Of a DNA stretch of 64,000 nt, positions 44,468 to 55,332 are shown one piece after another (position 1 is the first letter of the stretch; each line of letters opens with the position of its first letter). A program made the translations under genes and the position numbers. The notes beneath the pieces are model-generated. The model was not told where the DNA came from. It was given only the letters and a program-made list of their open reading frames with translations, and did not search any database. The stretch is from Opitutaceae bacterium TAV5 (GTDB lineage: Bacteria > Verrucomicrobiota > Verrucomicrobiia > Opitutales > Opitutaceae): contig CP007053.1 in assembly GCA_000242935.3 (NCBI GenBank), positions 6,123,001-6,187,000 on the forward strand, given 5' to 3'.

Positions 44468-44773
44468 TGACGGAGCAGGAAAGATGCGCCGGCCCGCATT
44501 TCAACCAGGAAGCCCGGAAACGGATCGGGAATTTCGGTTTCGCCCCCCCCTTGCGGCCGGAGCGGGGACGAGGCCGGCATTCCGTGCGGGCTGTTCGCGT
44601 GTCGTTATTCCTGAAAATTCACACGCGCATAAGCGTTGCTCCTCCTCCGCCGTTGACACCCCGCATGCGCAGGCATTGCGTCTCAACCTTTCCGCGCCTG
44701 CGCGCCTTCGCTGCGCCCGGGTGCGGAGAGACCGTTCGGGCAACCCTCTGTTTTTCCACACCCACATCCAACC
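44468..44773. other. 306-base divergent gap (tatC / ppdK)
   Basis: No gene recognised. It includes a C8 run (near 44546), several GC-rich short inverted pairs (for example GCCGG/CCGGC) and a -35-like TTGACA at 44653 with only a weak partner (TTGCGT) 17 bases on. A ppdK promoter in this area is plausible but not proven. Confidence 0.3.
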
Positions 44774-47602
<2,829 letters not shown>

Positions 47603-47634
47603 CGGATCGCGCACGCCAGCGCATCCGCCACCGC

Positions 47635-47667
47635 AAAAGCCCCGCGCCCGGAAAGCGCGGGGCTTTT
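47635..47667 (+). terminator. Rho-independent terminator of ppdK
   Basis: AAAAGCCCCGCGC and GCGCGGGGCTTTT form a perfect 13-bp stem around CCGGAAA, ending in a T-run, 32 bases after the ppdK stop. Confidence 0.95.
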
Positions 47668-47707
47668 GCATTACGCCCGTTCTTCGTCGCGTCGAAGAAC
47701 GGACAAT

Positions 47708-47821
47708 ATGGCCACAAAAAACACAAAATTTCTTCCCGACCGGCGAAAATTCTCCCGCGCGCTTATAAGCGCGATGGAAGGCTTCATGCGCGGCAGGTCA
47801 TTTTGTGTTTTTTGTGGCCAT
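47708..47821. repeat. 114-bp MITE-like hairpin, copy 2
   Basis: Same length, outer arms (ATGGCCACAAAAAACACAAA and its inverse) and central GCGCTTATAAGCGC palindrome as the copy at 27155-27268, with diverged sequence between. Intergenic, between convergent ppdK and ispD. Confidence 0.85.
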
Positions 47822-47872
47822 TCCTTCTCCTCCCGGGCCAGGCGTAGCTGTTTTGTGGCAACACGCCCCTGG

Positions 47873-48550
47873 TCACTGCGCTCCCGCCAGCAGAAACTCG
47901 AACCACGGCAGGTCGGCCGGCGTCGTCAGTTTCGGATTCGGCGTGGTGTTTTCCAGCAAGGCCACCGGGTGCTTGAGCAATTCCACCGCCGCGGCGTCGT
48001 CGGTAATCCGGAGCTTGCGCGCGCGCACCTTCTCGTACGCCCGGGTGATGAGGTCGCGGTCAAACACCTGCGGCGTCTCCATCGCCCAGAGGCGTTCGCG
48101 GTCGAGATTGCGCAGGTGCCCGCTGTCGCGGTGCTCCTTGATGGTATCGGTCACCCGGTGCGCAAGCACGACGGCGTGCTCCTTTTTCACGACCTTGAAC
48201 AGGCCGACAAGCTGCTCGGGACGCACGAACGGACGGGCGCAGTCATGGATAAAAACGTAGCCGATGTCCGGCGGCAGCGCGTCGAGCGCGGCGGCCACGG
48301 AATCCTGCCGCTCGCGTCCCCCGCGCACAAACACCGCGGGCGTCGGCGCGTAGGCCGAGAGCTCGATCATCTGACGCTGGTCCCGGTACACCACGACGTA
48401 AAAATCCGCCACGCCGCTTTCAAGAAAGGCCGAGGCCGAGTGGTGAAAAACAGGGCGTCCGGCGAGCGGGGCGAGGATCTTGTCCTCGATCGCGCCCTGC
48501 ATGCGGCGACTGCTTCCGGCGGCGAGGAGAATGGCGGCGGTGCGGCTCAT
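47873..48550 (-). CDS. ispD: 2-C-methyl-D-erythritol 4-phosphate cytidylyltransferase IspD
   Basis: MEP-pathway enzyme joining CTP with methylerythritol 4-phosphate in isoprenoid synthesis; 225 residues, normal length. CTP-binding loop AAILLAAGSSRRMQG at residue 5, GGRERQDSVAAALDAL near residue 77, VFIHDCARPFVRPEQL near residue 99, LAHRVTDTIKE for the substrate site, LWAMETPQVFDRDLITRAYE near residue 154, and ITDDAAAVELLKHPVALLEN. All recognised catalytic Lys, Arg and Asp positions appear to be present. The gene lies 66 bases downstream of pyrF on the same strand, with the spacer occupied by one arm of a repeat hairpin. Confidence 0.95.
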   Translation of the reverse strand: MSRTAAILLAAGSSRRMQGAIEDKILAPLAGRPVFHHSASAFLESGVADFYVVVYRDQRQMIELSAYAPTPAVFVRGGRERQDSVAAALDALPPDIGYVFIHDCARPFVRPEQLVGLFKVVKKEHAVVLAHRVTDTIKEHRDSGHLRNLDRERLWAMETPQVFDRDLITRAYEKVRARKLRITDDAAAVELLKHPVALLENTTPNPKLTTPADLPWFEFLLAGAQ

Positions 48551-48555
48551 GTTGA

Positions 48556-48672
48556 AATGCGGATTGCGGAATAACGGAATGCGGGAAAGTGACCGGAGGA
48601 AGGAAGACGCGAAGCGTTATTCCGCATTCCGCAATCCGCAATCCGCATTTGGCAGTTCCGCATTTCGCAATT
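48556..48672. repeat. CCGCAATCCGCAT-type hairpin spanning the pyrF 3' end and the pyrF-ispD gap
   Basis: AATGCGGATTGCGGAATAAC (from about 48556) pairs with GTTATTCCGCATTCCGCAAT (from about 48616). The right arm continues as tandem CCGCAATCCGCAATCCGCAT and encodes the last residues and the stop of pyrF. One further partial arm, TTCCGCATTTCGCAATTCG, follows at about 48656-48674. Confidence 0.8.
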
Positions 48673-49354
48673 CGTCCTGGATGGCGCGGGCGGCGGCGGC
48701 GGGATCGGGCGCATTGAGAATCGGCCGGCCCACCACGATGTAGCTCGAACCGGCACGGGCGGCGTCGGTCGGCGTCATCACGCGCTTCTGGTCATCGCCG
48801 CCTGCCTTGCCCGCCGGGCGGATGCCGGGCGTCACGAGTTTCACGTCAGCCGGAAGCTGGCCGCGCAGCAAGCCGACTTCGAGCGGCGAACACACCAGCC
48901 CGCGCAAACCCGCCGAGGCCGCCAGGCCGCCGAGACGCGACACCTGCACGGCCGGCTCCGCGCCGATGCCGAGTTCCGTGAGCCCGGCGGCGTCCATCGA
49001 GGTGAGCACGGTGACGCCGAGAAGAAGCAGGTCGGGGCGGGTCTGTTGCTGCGCCTTGAGCGCGGCCTGCATCATCTCGCGTCCGCCGGACGCGTGGAGG
49101 GTGAGCATCCCGATCGGGAGCGACGCCAGCGACTCGACTGCCTTGGCCACGGTGTTGGGGATGTCGTGCAGCTTGAGATCGAGAAAAAGATCAAACCCCT
49201 CGTCGGCGACCGCGCGCACGTAGTCGGGACCATAGGCGGTAAACATCTGGAGTCCGATTTTCACCCGGCGGAGCGAGCCGCGGAGTTTTTTCAAAAGAGG
49301 CGCGGCTTCTTCGCGCGTGGGCACATCGAGAGCGAGAATGAGTTCGCAGGACAT
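48617..49354 (-). CDS. pyrF: Orotidine 5'-phosphate decarboxylase with repeat-derived C-terminus
   Basis: Last step of UMP synthesis. 245 residues from MSCELILALDVPTREEAAPL. The catalytic Lys-Asp array lies in FDLFLDLKLHDIPNTVAKAV near residue 55, with LTLHASGGREMMQAALKAQQ, a phosphate-gripper loop VTPGIRPAGKAGGDDQKRVM near residue 182 and SYIVVGRPILNAPDPAAAAR near residue 212. This is the group I (bacterial) type. The final 16 residues (RNAELPNADCGLRNAE) and the TAA stop come from a dispersed hairpin repeat. A longer in-frame upstream extension runs through repeat sequence and is rejected. Same strand as ispD. Confidence 0.94.
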   Translation of the reverse strand: MSCELILALDVPTREEAAPLLKKLRGSLRRVKIGLQMFTAYGPDYVRAVADEGFDLFLDLKLHDIPNTVAKAVESLASLPIGMLTLHASGGREMMQAALKAQQQTRPDLLLLGVTVLTSMDAAGLTELGIGAEPAVQVSRLGGLAASAGLRGLVCSPLEVGLLRGQLPADVKLVTPGIRPAGKAGGDDQKRVMTPTDAARAGSSYIVVGRPILNAPDPAAAARAIQDELRNAELPNADCGLRNAE

Positions 49355-49406
49355 GATTCCTGAATGCGGGCAGCGCGGAATGGGGCGAGCCTGAAAAACG
49401 GAAGGC

Positions 49407-49640
49407 AGGGGCGCACTTCGTATCTGTCTGGCCAGCCCGCCCCCTGTAGCTGCGAACGCAAGTTCGGTAACTGTTGAGCGACGACGGCGTGTGACGGAGC
49501 GGCGGCATGGCAAGCTGTCGGCCTTCGGCCTCGGTACTTGCCGCTGCAGACGACGCAACGCGTCGCCGGTTCGGACGGTGAGGCATCGGGCGAGGCGCTG
49601 ACGCGCCTCGTCGCTCAACGGATACCAGGTTCGCAGCTAC
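49407..49640. repeat. Composite repeat cluster between pyrF and aas
   Basis: A broken arm of the 84-bp element (AGGGGCGCACTTC, from 49407) runs straight into the block TATCTGTCTGGCCAGCCCGC (shared with 24068-24107). GTAGCTGCGAAC (49446-49457) and its exact reverse complement (49629-49640) bound an inner copy of the GGAG-type repeat that also lies in hrpA. The outer right terminus provides the TAG stop codon of aas. Confidence 0.8.
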
Positions 49641-51799
49641 GCTGAACGCTTGCCCTGGTTCTCCTCCGCCAGTTGCCGCAGCAGTTCGCGGTGGTTGATC
49701 TTTCCCGTCCCGAGCTTCGGGATTGCCTGGACCACGCGAAGCTCGCGGGGCGCGGCGAGGTTGCTCAGGCCCTTGTCGCGGAGCACGGCGCGGATGTCGG
49801 CCAGTTGCAGGCGCGATTCGTTGGTCACGGCCACGAGCTTTTCGCCTTTGTCGGCATCGGGCACGGCCACCACCGCCACCTGGCAGCGCAGGCCGTAGCG
49901 CGGGAACGCACCGGCAAGGGCGTCCTCGACCGCCGTGAGGCTCACCATCTCGCCGCTGATTTTCGCAAAGCGTTTCATGCGGCCGCGGATGTGGACGTAG
50001 CGCTCGTCGTCCACGAAGGCGATATCGCCGGTGTCGTACCAGCCGCCGCCGCGCTGGAATTCCGCGTTCGCTTCGGGGTTGATATAACCCTTCATGATGT
50101 TGGGGCCGCGCACGAAGAGTCGCCCGCCGTCGTCCACGCCGGGGATCGGATCGAGTCTGTACTCGATGCCCGGGAGCAGGCGGCCGGCCGTGCCGCTGCC
50201 GGGCTCCATGCGGTTGGCCAGGCTGAGGATCGGGCTGCATTCGGTGGCGCCGTACCCTTCGAGGATGCGCACGCCGAACTTCCGCGCCCAGGTATCGTAT
50301 GTCGCCGCCTGCACCTTTTCCGCGCCGGCGAAGAGGAAACGCAGCGTGTTGAAATCGTAGGCATGGGCCTTGCGCGCATAACCGTTGAGGAAGGTGTTCG
50401 TGCCAAACAGCACGGTGCAGCAACGGTCGTAAACGAGCGTGGGCACGATGCGGTAGTGCAGCGGCGTCGGGTAGAGAAACGTGTAGCAGCCGCGCACGAG
50501 CGGAAACAGCAGGCCGGCGGTGAGGCCGAAACTGTGGAAGAGCGGGAGCGCGTTGAAAATGCGGTCGTGGTCCGTCACGTCGATCGTGGCGATGGCCTGG
50601 CGGAGATTGGCGAGAATGTTGCGGTGCGTGAGTTCGACGCCCTTGGGCACGCCTTCGGAGCCGCTGGTGAAGAGAATCGCGGCGGTGTCCTCCGCCGTCA
50701 CCGGCGCGCGGCGCAGGCGGCGGCCGCAGGCGAGACGGTTGCGGAGGGCGGCCAGGAGCCTGGCCGCGAGGCCGATGCGCGGGCGGACGTCTTCCATGTA
50801 GACGAGCGTGATTCCGGCCTCGACGAGCGGAGCGAGATCGAGCCGGGCTTTTTCGAGAAACTGGCGCGATGTAACGATATTCCGGATACCGGCAAGCTGC
50901 GCGCACTGGAGCATGACGGACGTGCCGGTGGTGAAGTTGAGGATCGCCGGCACCTTGCCCTCCGACCAGAGGCTGAGGAGCGCGAGCGGCATGGCGTTGA
51001 CGTTGGGAAGAACAACCCCGACGCGTTCGCCGCGCGCGGGACCGAGGAGGCGCGGCCAGACGGTGGCGAGGGCGTCGGTCGCGGTCATGAGCCGGCGGTA
51101 GGTCAGCTCGGTGGCGGTGGCGTCCTCGAACGCGACGTGAGCCGGGAGGTGCGCGGCGGTTTCGGCGATGGCGGCAGGGAGGGTTTGTGCACCCTCGGCC
51201 AGATCGACCTCGAACTGTTGCCGCACGAGCTGGTCGCGGAGCCAGAGCGTCGTCTTGTCGCGGGCGACCGTGTTGGAGTGTTGCTTGAAATCGGGAGCCT
51301 GCAGCGCCGGGGAAAAATGGGCGCTGACACGCGGGAACCATTGTTTCCAGCCGGTATGCCGCACGAATGGCAGCCGCGTGGCCCCGCGCAGGTAGCAGGT
51401 GATGACGCGGGCGCGGGTCTTGTGAATGAGGAACCCGGTGCCGTCGTAGATCTTCATGAGCGAGCCGGTGCGGGTGATCCGGCCTTCGGCGAAGAGCACG
51501 AGGCGTCCGCCCCGGTTGAGGTAATCGATCATCTCGCGCACGGCGTAGGGCGAGGCGGTATCCACCGGGAACGTACGGTGATTGACCATGAGCCGGCGAT
51601 GCAGCCGGCTGATCCTTGCGGTGACCGAGGAGGTGACGATCCGCCAGTCGTCATCGAGCGTGGCGTAGAGGAACAGCCAGTCGAGCCACGAGGCATGGTT
51701 GGGAATGAGCAACACCGGTCCGGGCGTCGAGAGCGCGGCGGTGCCGCGGGCGCGGAAGCCGAAAAGCAGGCGAACGAGGAGACGAGCAAGCGTTTTCAT
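49637..51799 (-). CDS. aas: Bifunctional 2-acylglycerophosphoethanolamine acyltransferase / acyl-ACP synthetase
   Basis: Aas-type fusion, 720 residues, nearly the length of E. coli Aas. The N-terminal PlsC-type acyltransferase has the HX4D motif in LLIPNHASWLDWLFLYATLD near residue 33 and FAEGRITRTGSLMKIYDGTG near residue 103. The C-terminal AMP-binding acyl-activating domain has AAILFTSGSEGVPKGVELTH near residue 373, EGYGATECSPILSLANRMEP near residue 520, WYDTGDIAFVDDERYVHIRG near residue 600 and the acyl-transfer Lys in PKLGTGKINHRELLRQL. It re-acylates lysophospholipids at the inner membrane using acyl-ACP. The partner transporter lplT lies upstream on the same strand. MKTLARLLVRLLFG is chosen as start. 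The stop codon TAG comes from the GTAGCTGCGAAC repeat terminus. Confidence 0.93.
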   Translation of the reverse strand: MKTLARLLVRLLFGFRARGTAALSTPGPVLLIPNHASWLDWLFLYATLDDDWRIVTSSVTARISRLHRRLMVNHRTFPVDTASPYAVREMIDYLNRGGRLVLFAEGRITRTGSLMKIYDGTGFLIHKTRARVITCYLRGATRLPFVRHTGWKQWFPRVSAHFSPALQAPDFKQHSNTVARDKTTLWLRDQLVRQQFEVDLAEGAQTLPAAIAETAAHLPAHVAFEDATATELTYRRLMTATDALATVWPRLLGPARGERVGVVLPNVNAMPLALLSLWSEGKVPAILNFTTGTSVMLQCAQLAGIRNIVTSRQFLEKARLDLAPLVEAGITLVYMEDVRPRIGLAARLLAALRNRLACGRRLRRAPVTAEDTAAILFTSGSEGVPKGVELTHRNILANLRQAIATIDVTDHDRIFNALPLFHSFGLTAGLLFPLVRGCYTFLYPTPLHYRIVPTLVYDRCCTVLFGTNTFLNGYARKAHAYDFNTLRFLFAGAEKVQAATYDTWARKFGVRILEGYGATECSPILSLANRMEPGSGTAGRLLPGIEYRLDPIPGVDDGGRLFVRGPNIMKGYINPEANAEFQRGGGWYDTGDIAFVDDERYVHIRGRMKRFAKISGEMVSLTAVEDALAGAFPRYGLRCQVAVVAVPDADKGEKLVAVTNESRLQLADIRAVLRDKGLSNLAAPRELRVVQAIPKLGTGKINHRELLRQLAEENQGKRSA

Positions 51800-51850
51800 A
51801 AAAGAGAAGGAGAAAGAGAGTGAGAGAGAATAGTCAGAGTGCCCGGAGCA

Positions 51851-51890
51851 TAAGTCCCACAAGTCTCATGGGTCCCATAAGTCCCATAGG
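51851..51890. repeat. Short tandem AAGTCCCATA-type decamers between lplT and aas
   Basis: Four imperfect 10-bp units (TAAGTCCCAC, AAGTCTCATG, GGTCCCATAA, GTCCCATAGG) lie head to tail, including a self-complementary CATGGGTCCCATA core. With only four units and no spacer, it is not a CRISPR array. Confidence 0.6.
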
Positions 51891-51899
51891 CTCGATCGC

Positions 51900-53177
51900 C
51901 TATGCCACCGGGCCCGGTTTCCGCTGCCGCATCAGCAGCGCAATCGCCGCAATGGCCACCGCCAGTCCGAGAAACACCGCGCTGGCGGACATCCCCGCCT
52001 TCACCGCCAGGAAGGTGTAGGCGCCGGCGATGCACATGCCGATGTTGTCGAAGAGATTCTGCACCGCGATCGTCTTGCCCAGCCGCGCGGGGTCGGACTC
52101 GGCCTGGAGCGCCGCGTTGAGCGGAATCAGAAAAAGCCCGGCCACGATGCCCGTCGCGATCAGCAAGGCCGTCACCGGCACGATGATGTGGATCGACGCG
52201 ACGTGAAACACCGGCCCTCGCCAGAAACCGAACGACTCCACGCTGTACAAAAGCCCGAGCATCACCGCCAGGCCGAAGCCGTAGCGCGGGGCGGCGCGCA
52301 GGTCGCCGACCTTGTGGAACTGTCCGGCAAGGATGCTGCCGATCATCACGCCGACGCTGAGCCACAGGCCGAGAAGCGCGATCTGCGTGTTGTTCGCCAG
52401 CCCGAGCACCTGGATGCCCCACGGCTGGAAGTTGATTTTCATCGTCGCTCCGCACACCCAGAACAGCGCGGTGCCGAGCAGCACCTTGCGCAGGCGCGGC
52501 GAAGCGCACAGATCGCGCGTGTGCCGGCCGAATTCGCCGATGCTCGCGCCCAGGCGCACGCCCGGGTTGGCCGGCGTGGGCCGCATGCAAACGCTGAGCA
52601 GGAGTGCGCCGCCATAGATTGCGACGAGGATGCCGAAGGAAACGAGGACGTTGTCGTGAAATGCGTCGGAAAGCTGCGCCCCGGCAATCGCACCGGAGAG
52701 AATGGCGAGGAGCGTCAGCAGCTCGACGGTGCCGTTGGCCTTGACGAGCCGTTCGCGTGGAAGGATTTCCGGCAGGATGCCGTATTTGGCCGGGCCATAC
52801 ACGCAGGCGCCGATGCCGACCACAAGGTAGCCGATGCCCTGCCAGAACGCCCCTCCCCAAATGCTGACCGCGCACAGCAGGGTGCCGATGACCTTGAGGC
52901 CGTTTCCACCGACGAGCCAGCGGGTCTTGGCGTGGCGGTCGTTGAGGTAACCCGCGAACGGCGCGAGCAGCACGTACGGGATGAAGAGCAGGCTGGTGTA
53001 AAACGTGCTCGCCGTGCGCAGCGCCCCCTCGGTGATGCTCCCCGCCTGGTGCAGCCAGGTGAGTTGCCCGACGATGACGGCGAGGATGGCGTTGTCGCCA
53101 AATGCACCCAGAAACTGCCCGGCGAGCAGGAGCGGGTAATTGCGGGAGGTGCCGGAGGCGCTGGAAGCGGGTTTCAT
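51900..53177 (-). CDS. lplT: Lysophospholipid transporter LplT (MFS)
   Basis: 425-residue MFS flippase-like transporter with about 12 helices. NYPLLLAGQFLGAFGDNAIL at residue 13, LFIPYVLLAPFAGYLNDRHA near residue 68, and the hallmark YGPAKYGILPEILPRERLVK near residue 126 identify LplT. E. coli LplT moves lysophosphatidylethanolamine across the inner membrane for re-acylation by Aas. Here the two genes are adjacent in the same order, supporting one recycling unit. TMKINFQPWGIQVLGLANNT and VAGLFLIPLNAALQAESDPA fit the family. Confidence 0.9.
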   Translation of the reverse strand: MKPASSASGTSRNYPLLLAGQFLGAFGDNAILAVIVGQLTWLHQAGSITEGALRTASTFYTSLLFIPYVLLAPFAGYLNDRHAKTRWLVGGNGLKVIGTLLCAVSIWGGAFWQGIGYLVVGIGACVYGPAKYGILPEILPRERLVKANGTVELLTLLAILSGAIAGAQLSDAFHDNVLVSFGILVAIYGGALLLSVCMRPTPANPGVRLGASIGEFGRHTRDLCASPRLRKVLLGTALFWVCGATMKINFQPWGIQVLGLANNTQIALLGLWLSVGVMIGSILAGQFHKVGDLRAAPRYGFGLAVMLGLLYSVESFGFWRGPVFHVASIHIIVPVTALLIATGIVAGLFLIPLNAALQAESDPARLGKTIAVQNLFDNIGMCIAGAYTFLAVKAGMSASAVFLGLAVAIAAIALLMRQRKPGPVA

Positions 53178-53406
53178 ACGAGTTGCCTGAACATACAGGA
53201 CCTCAGGGAGCAGCGATAATTGATAAATTCAATACGCGTTATGGCTGATGGCTGCCTCCCGTTGTCCGCAAGGCGCCCCCCTCCCCTCCCTCTCCAGGAC
53301 TGGCATCGGTCATCCATCAGTTTTTCTTCCCGGCCTTCCGGTCCGGCTTATAAGCGGGCGGATTGGTTTGCAGTTCGCCCGCTTTTCACAATCCGTGTTC
53401 CGATTC

Positions 53407-54081
53407 ATGACCTTGTACCGCCTCGCGCCGACCACGCTGAACCTCGTCCTTTTTGCCCTGATCCTTGCCGGAGCTGGCTGCCGAGACCGCGAAATCACCT
53501 CCTACACGATCCCGAAAGAACAACCCGCCATCCACCCGCCGCTCGCCGCGACCGACGCCGCCCTGCCGCCCGCCACCGGCGCTCCGGGCTCGGGCAACAC
53601 CAACATGGCCGGCACGCCGGTCGTCACCGCCAGCGGCGACGGCCTTTCCTGGACCGCCCCCGCGCACTGGAAACCCGGCCCCGACGCACCCATGCGCAAG
53701 GCCACGTACCTCATCGCCGACGACGCCGGCGGCGGCACGGCTGAACTCACCGTCACCGCTTTTCCCGGCGACGTCGGCGGCAACCTCGCCAATGTCAACC
53801 GCTGGCGCCAGCAGATCCAGCTCCCCCCGATCGGCGCAGCCGAACTCGAAAAAGACCTCCGCCACCTCGACGTCGGCCCGTTGCACATCGACGTGATCGA
53901 ACTCGCCGCCACCGCCGGCTCCCCGCCGCCGCGCGTCCTCGGAGCCATTGTCCCGTACGAAGGCGCCACCTGGTTTTTCAAGCTCACCGGGCCCGCCGCC
54001 CTCGTCGCCCGCGAACGCGCCGCCTTCGACTCGTTCCTCAAAACCCTCCGGCCCGCCGGCCCCGCCGCCCCTTCGCGCTAA
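53407..54081 (+). CDS. Lipoprotein of unknown function upstream of resB-ccsA
   Basis: 224-residue predicted lipoprotein: signal (LNLVLFALILAGAGC) with lipobox Cys near residue 22, a Pro/Ala/Thr-rich spacer, then one compact domain. That domain contains SWTAPAHWKPGPDAPMRKAT, AELTVTAFPGDVGGNLANVN, RWRQQIQLPP and GATWFFKLTGPAALVARERA. The PxxW plus GGNLANVNRWR pattern is one seen in small lipoproteins of this phylum, but I cannot name a family. It is 51 bases upstream of resB on the same strand, so a role in cytochrome c maturation is plausible. The 229-base gap before it contains no clear promoter; it holds CCGGCTTATAAGCGGG near 53340, which resembles the MITE centre. Confidence 0.65.
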   Translation: MTLYRLAPTTLNLVLFALILAGAGCRDREITSYTIPKEQPAIHPPLAATDAALPPATGAPGSGNTNMAGTPVVTASGDGLSWTAPAHWKPGPDAPMRKATYLIADDAGGGTAELTVTAFPGDVGGNLANVNRWRQQIQLPPIGAAELEKDLRHLDVGPLHIDVIELAATAGSPPPRVLGAIVPYEGATWFFKLTGPAALVARERAAFDSFLKTLRPAGPAAPSR

Positions 54082-54132
54082 CGGTCGCTCCTTCCCCGCT
54101 CACTCACTCCCCCTCCTTCATTTTTCACCATC

Positions 54133-55311
54133 ATGCGCTCCGTCTGGCAGGAATTCGTCCGCTTCTTCACCTCTCTCAGGCTCACCGTCGTTCTCCTCGT
54201 CCTGTCGATCTTCCTGGTGCTCTTCGCCACGCTCAACCAGGTGACGCTCGGCATCTGGGCCGTACAGGAAAAGTGGTTCCGCAGCTTCATCGTCCTGCAC
54301 GAGATCAAGGGCATCCCTGTCCCCGTGTTCCCCGGCGGCTACTTCATCGGCGGACTCCTGCTCATCAACCTCGTCGCATCGCACATTTACCGTTTCCGGT
54401 TTTCGCTCAAAAAATCCGGCATCCTCATCACCCACGCCGGCCTCATCCTGCTTCTCGTCGGCGAGCTCTACACCGGCATCGTCCAGGAGGAGTTCCAGAT
54501 GCGCCTCGACGAGGGCCAGACGCGCAACTACTCCGAAAGCCCGCGCGAGGTGGAACTCGCCGTCATCGACGCCACCGATCCGGCGACCGACACCGTGGTC
54601 GCCATCCCCGCCGGACAGCTTGCCCGCGTCCGCGGCAACCCTGCCCGCGCCATCCAGCATCCGCGTCTCCCCTTCACGCTCAACATTCTGGAATATTTCC
54701 CCAACTCCGCTCTCGAGATGCGCGAGGCCAACCCCGCCGCCCCGCCCTCCGGCGCCAACCGCGACATCGGCGAGAAACTCGCCCTCTATCCCCGCCCGCT
54801 CACGTTCACGGAAAACACCCGCAACCTCCCCGCCGCCCTCGTCGAGCTGCGCGGCCCCGGCGGCGCCTCGCTCGGCATCTGGCTCGCCTCCGCCTGGCTC
54901 GTCGAGCCGCAAACGTTCGACTACGCCGGACGCACCTGGCGCCTGCATATGCGCTTCCAGCGTGAATATCACCCCTGGTCACTCACACTGATCGACTTCG
55001 CGCACGACACCTGGATCGGCACCGACATCCCCAAAAACTTTTCCAGTCACCTCCGCCTGCAATACCCCGCGCGCGGCGAAGACCGCGAGGTGCTCATCTA
55101 CATGAACAACCCGCTGCGCTACGACGGACTCACCTTCTACCAGCAAGGTTTTGATAACAACGACACCACCACCATCCTCCAGGTTGTCCGCAACCCCGGC
55201 TGGATGCTGCCCTACATCTCCTGCGTGATGCTCGCCGCCGGACTCCTCATCCAGTTCGGCATCCACCTCGTCGGCTTCGCCCGCAAGCGCGCCGTCGCCA
55301 ACCGCACCTGA
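54133..55311 (+). CDS. resB: Cytochrome c biogenesis protein ResB
   Basis: ResB/Ccs1-type membrane protein of System II cytochrome c maturation, 392 residues. The N-terminal RSVWQEFVRFFTSLRLTVVL, LLVLSIFLVLFATLNQVTLG and KKSGILITHAGLILLLVGEL give the first helices. The large periplasmic region includes QEEFQMRLDEGQTRNYSESP and YNPLRYDG-like EVLIYMNNPLRYDGLTFYQQ near residue 320, followed by a last helix (PYISCVMLAAGLLIQFGIHL). With CcsA it forms the haem export and ligation complex. ccsA starts 21 bases later. Confidence 0.9.
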   Translation: MRSVWQEFVRFFTSLRLTVVLLVLSIFLVLFATLNQVTLGIWAVQEKWFRSFIVLHEIKGIPVPVFPGGYFIGGLLLINLVASHIYRFRFSLKKSGILITHAGLILLLVGELYTGIVQEEFQMRLDEGQTRNYSESPREVELAVIDATDPATDTVVAIPAGQLARVRGNPARAIQHPRLPFTLNILEYFPNSALEMREANPAAPPSGANRDIGEKLALYPRPLTFTENTRNLPAALVELRGPGGASLGIWLASAWLVEPQTFDYAGRTWRLHMRFQREYHPWSLTLIDFAHDTWIGTDIPKNFSSHLRLQYPARGEDREVLIYMNNPLRYDGLTFYQQGFDNNDTTTILQVVRNPGWMLPYISCVMLAAGLLIQFGIHLVGFARKRAVANRT

Positions 55312-55332
55312 TTCTCTTTCCCGCACCGACCG

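Noticed and set aside
44546-44553. C8 run upstream of ppdK as a phase-variable promoter
   Set aside because: It is over 200 bases from the start codon and not in a recognisable promoter spacer.
49355-49618. Longer pyrF start running through the repeat cluster
   Set aside because: The added residues are repeat-encoded and Arg-rich; the family N-terminus LILALDVPTREEA follows immediately after the ATG at 49354.
51851-51890. Possible CRISPR array in the AAGTCCCATA decamers
   Set aside because: Only four imperfect 10-bp units without spacers, and no cas genes in the window.
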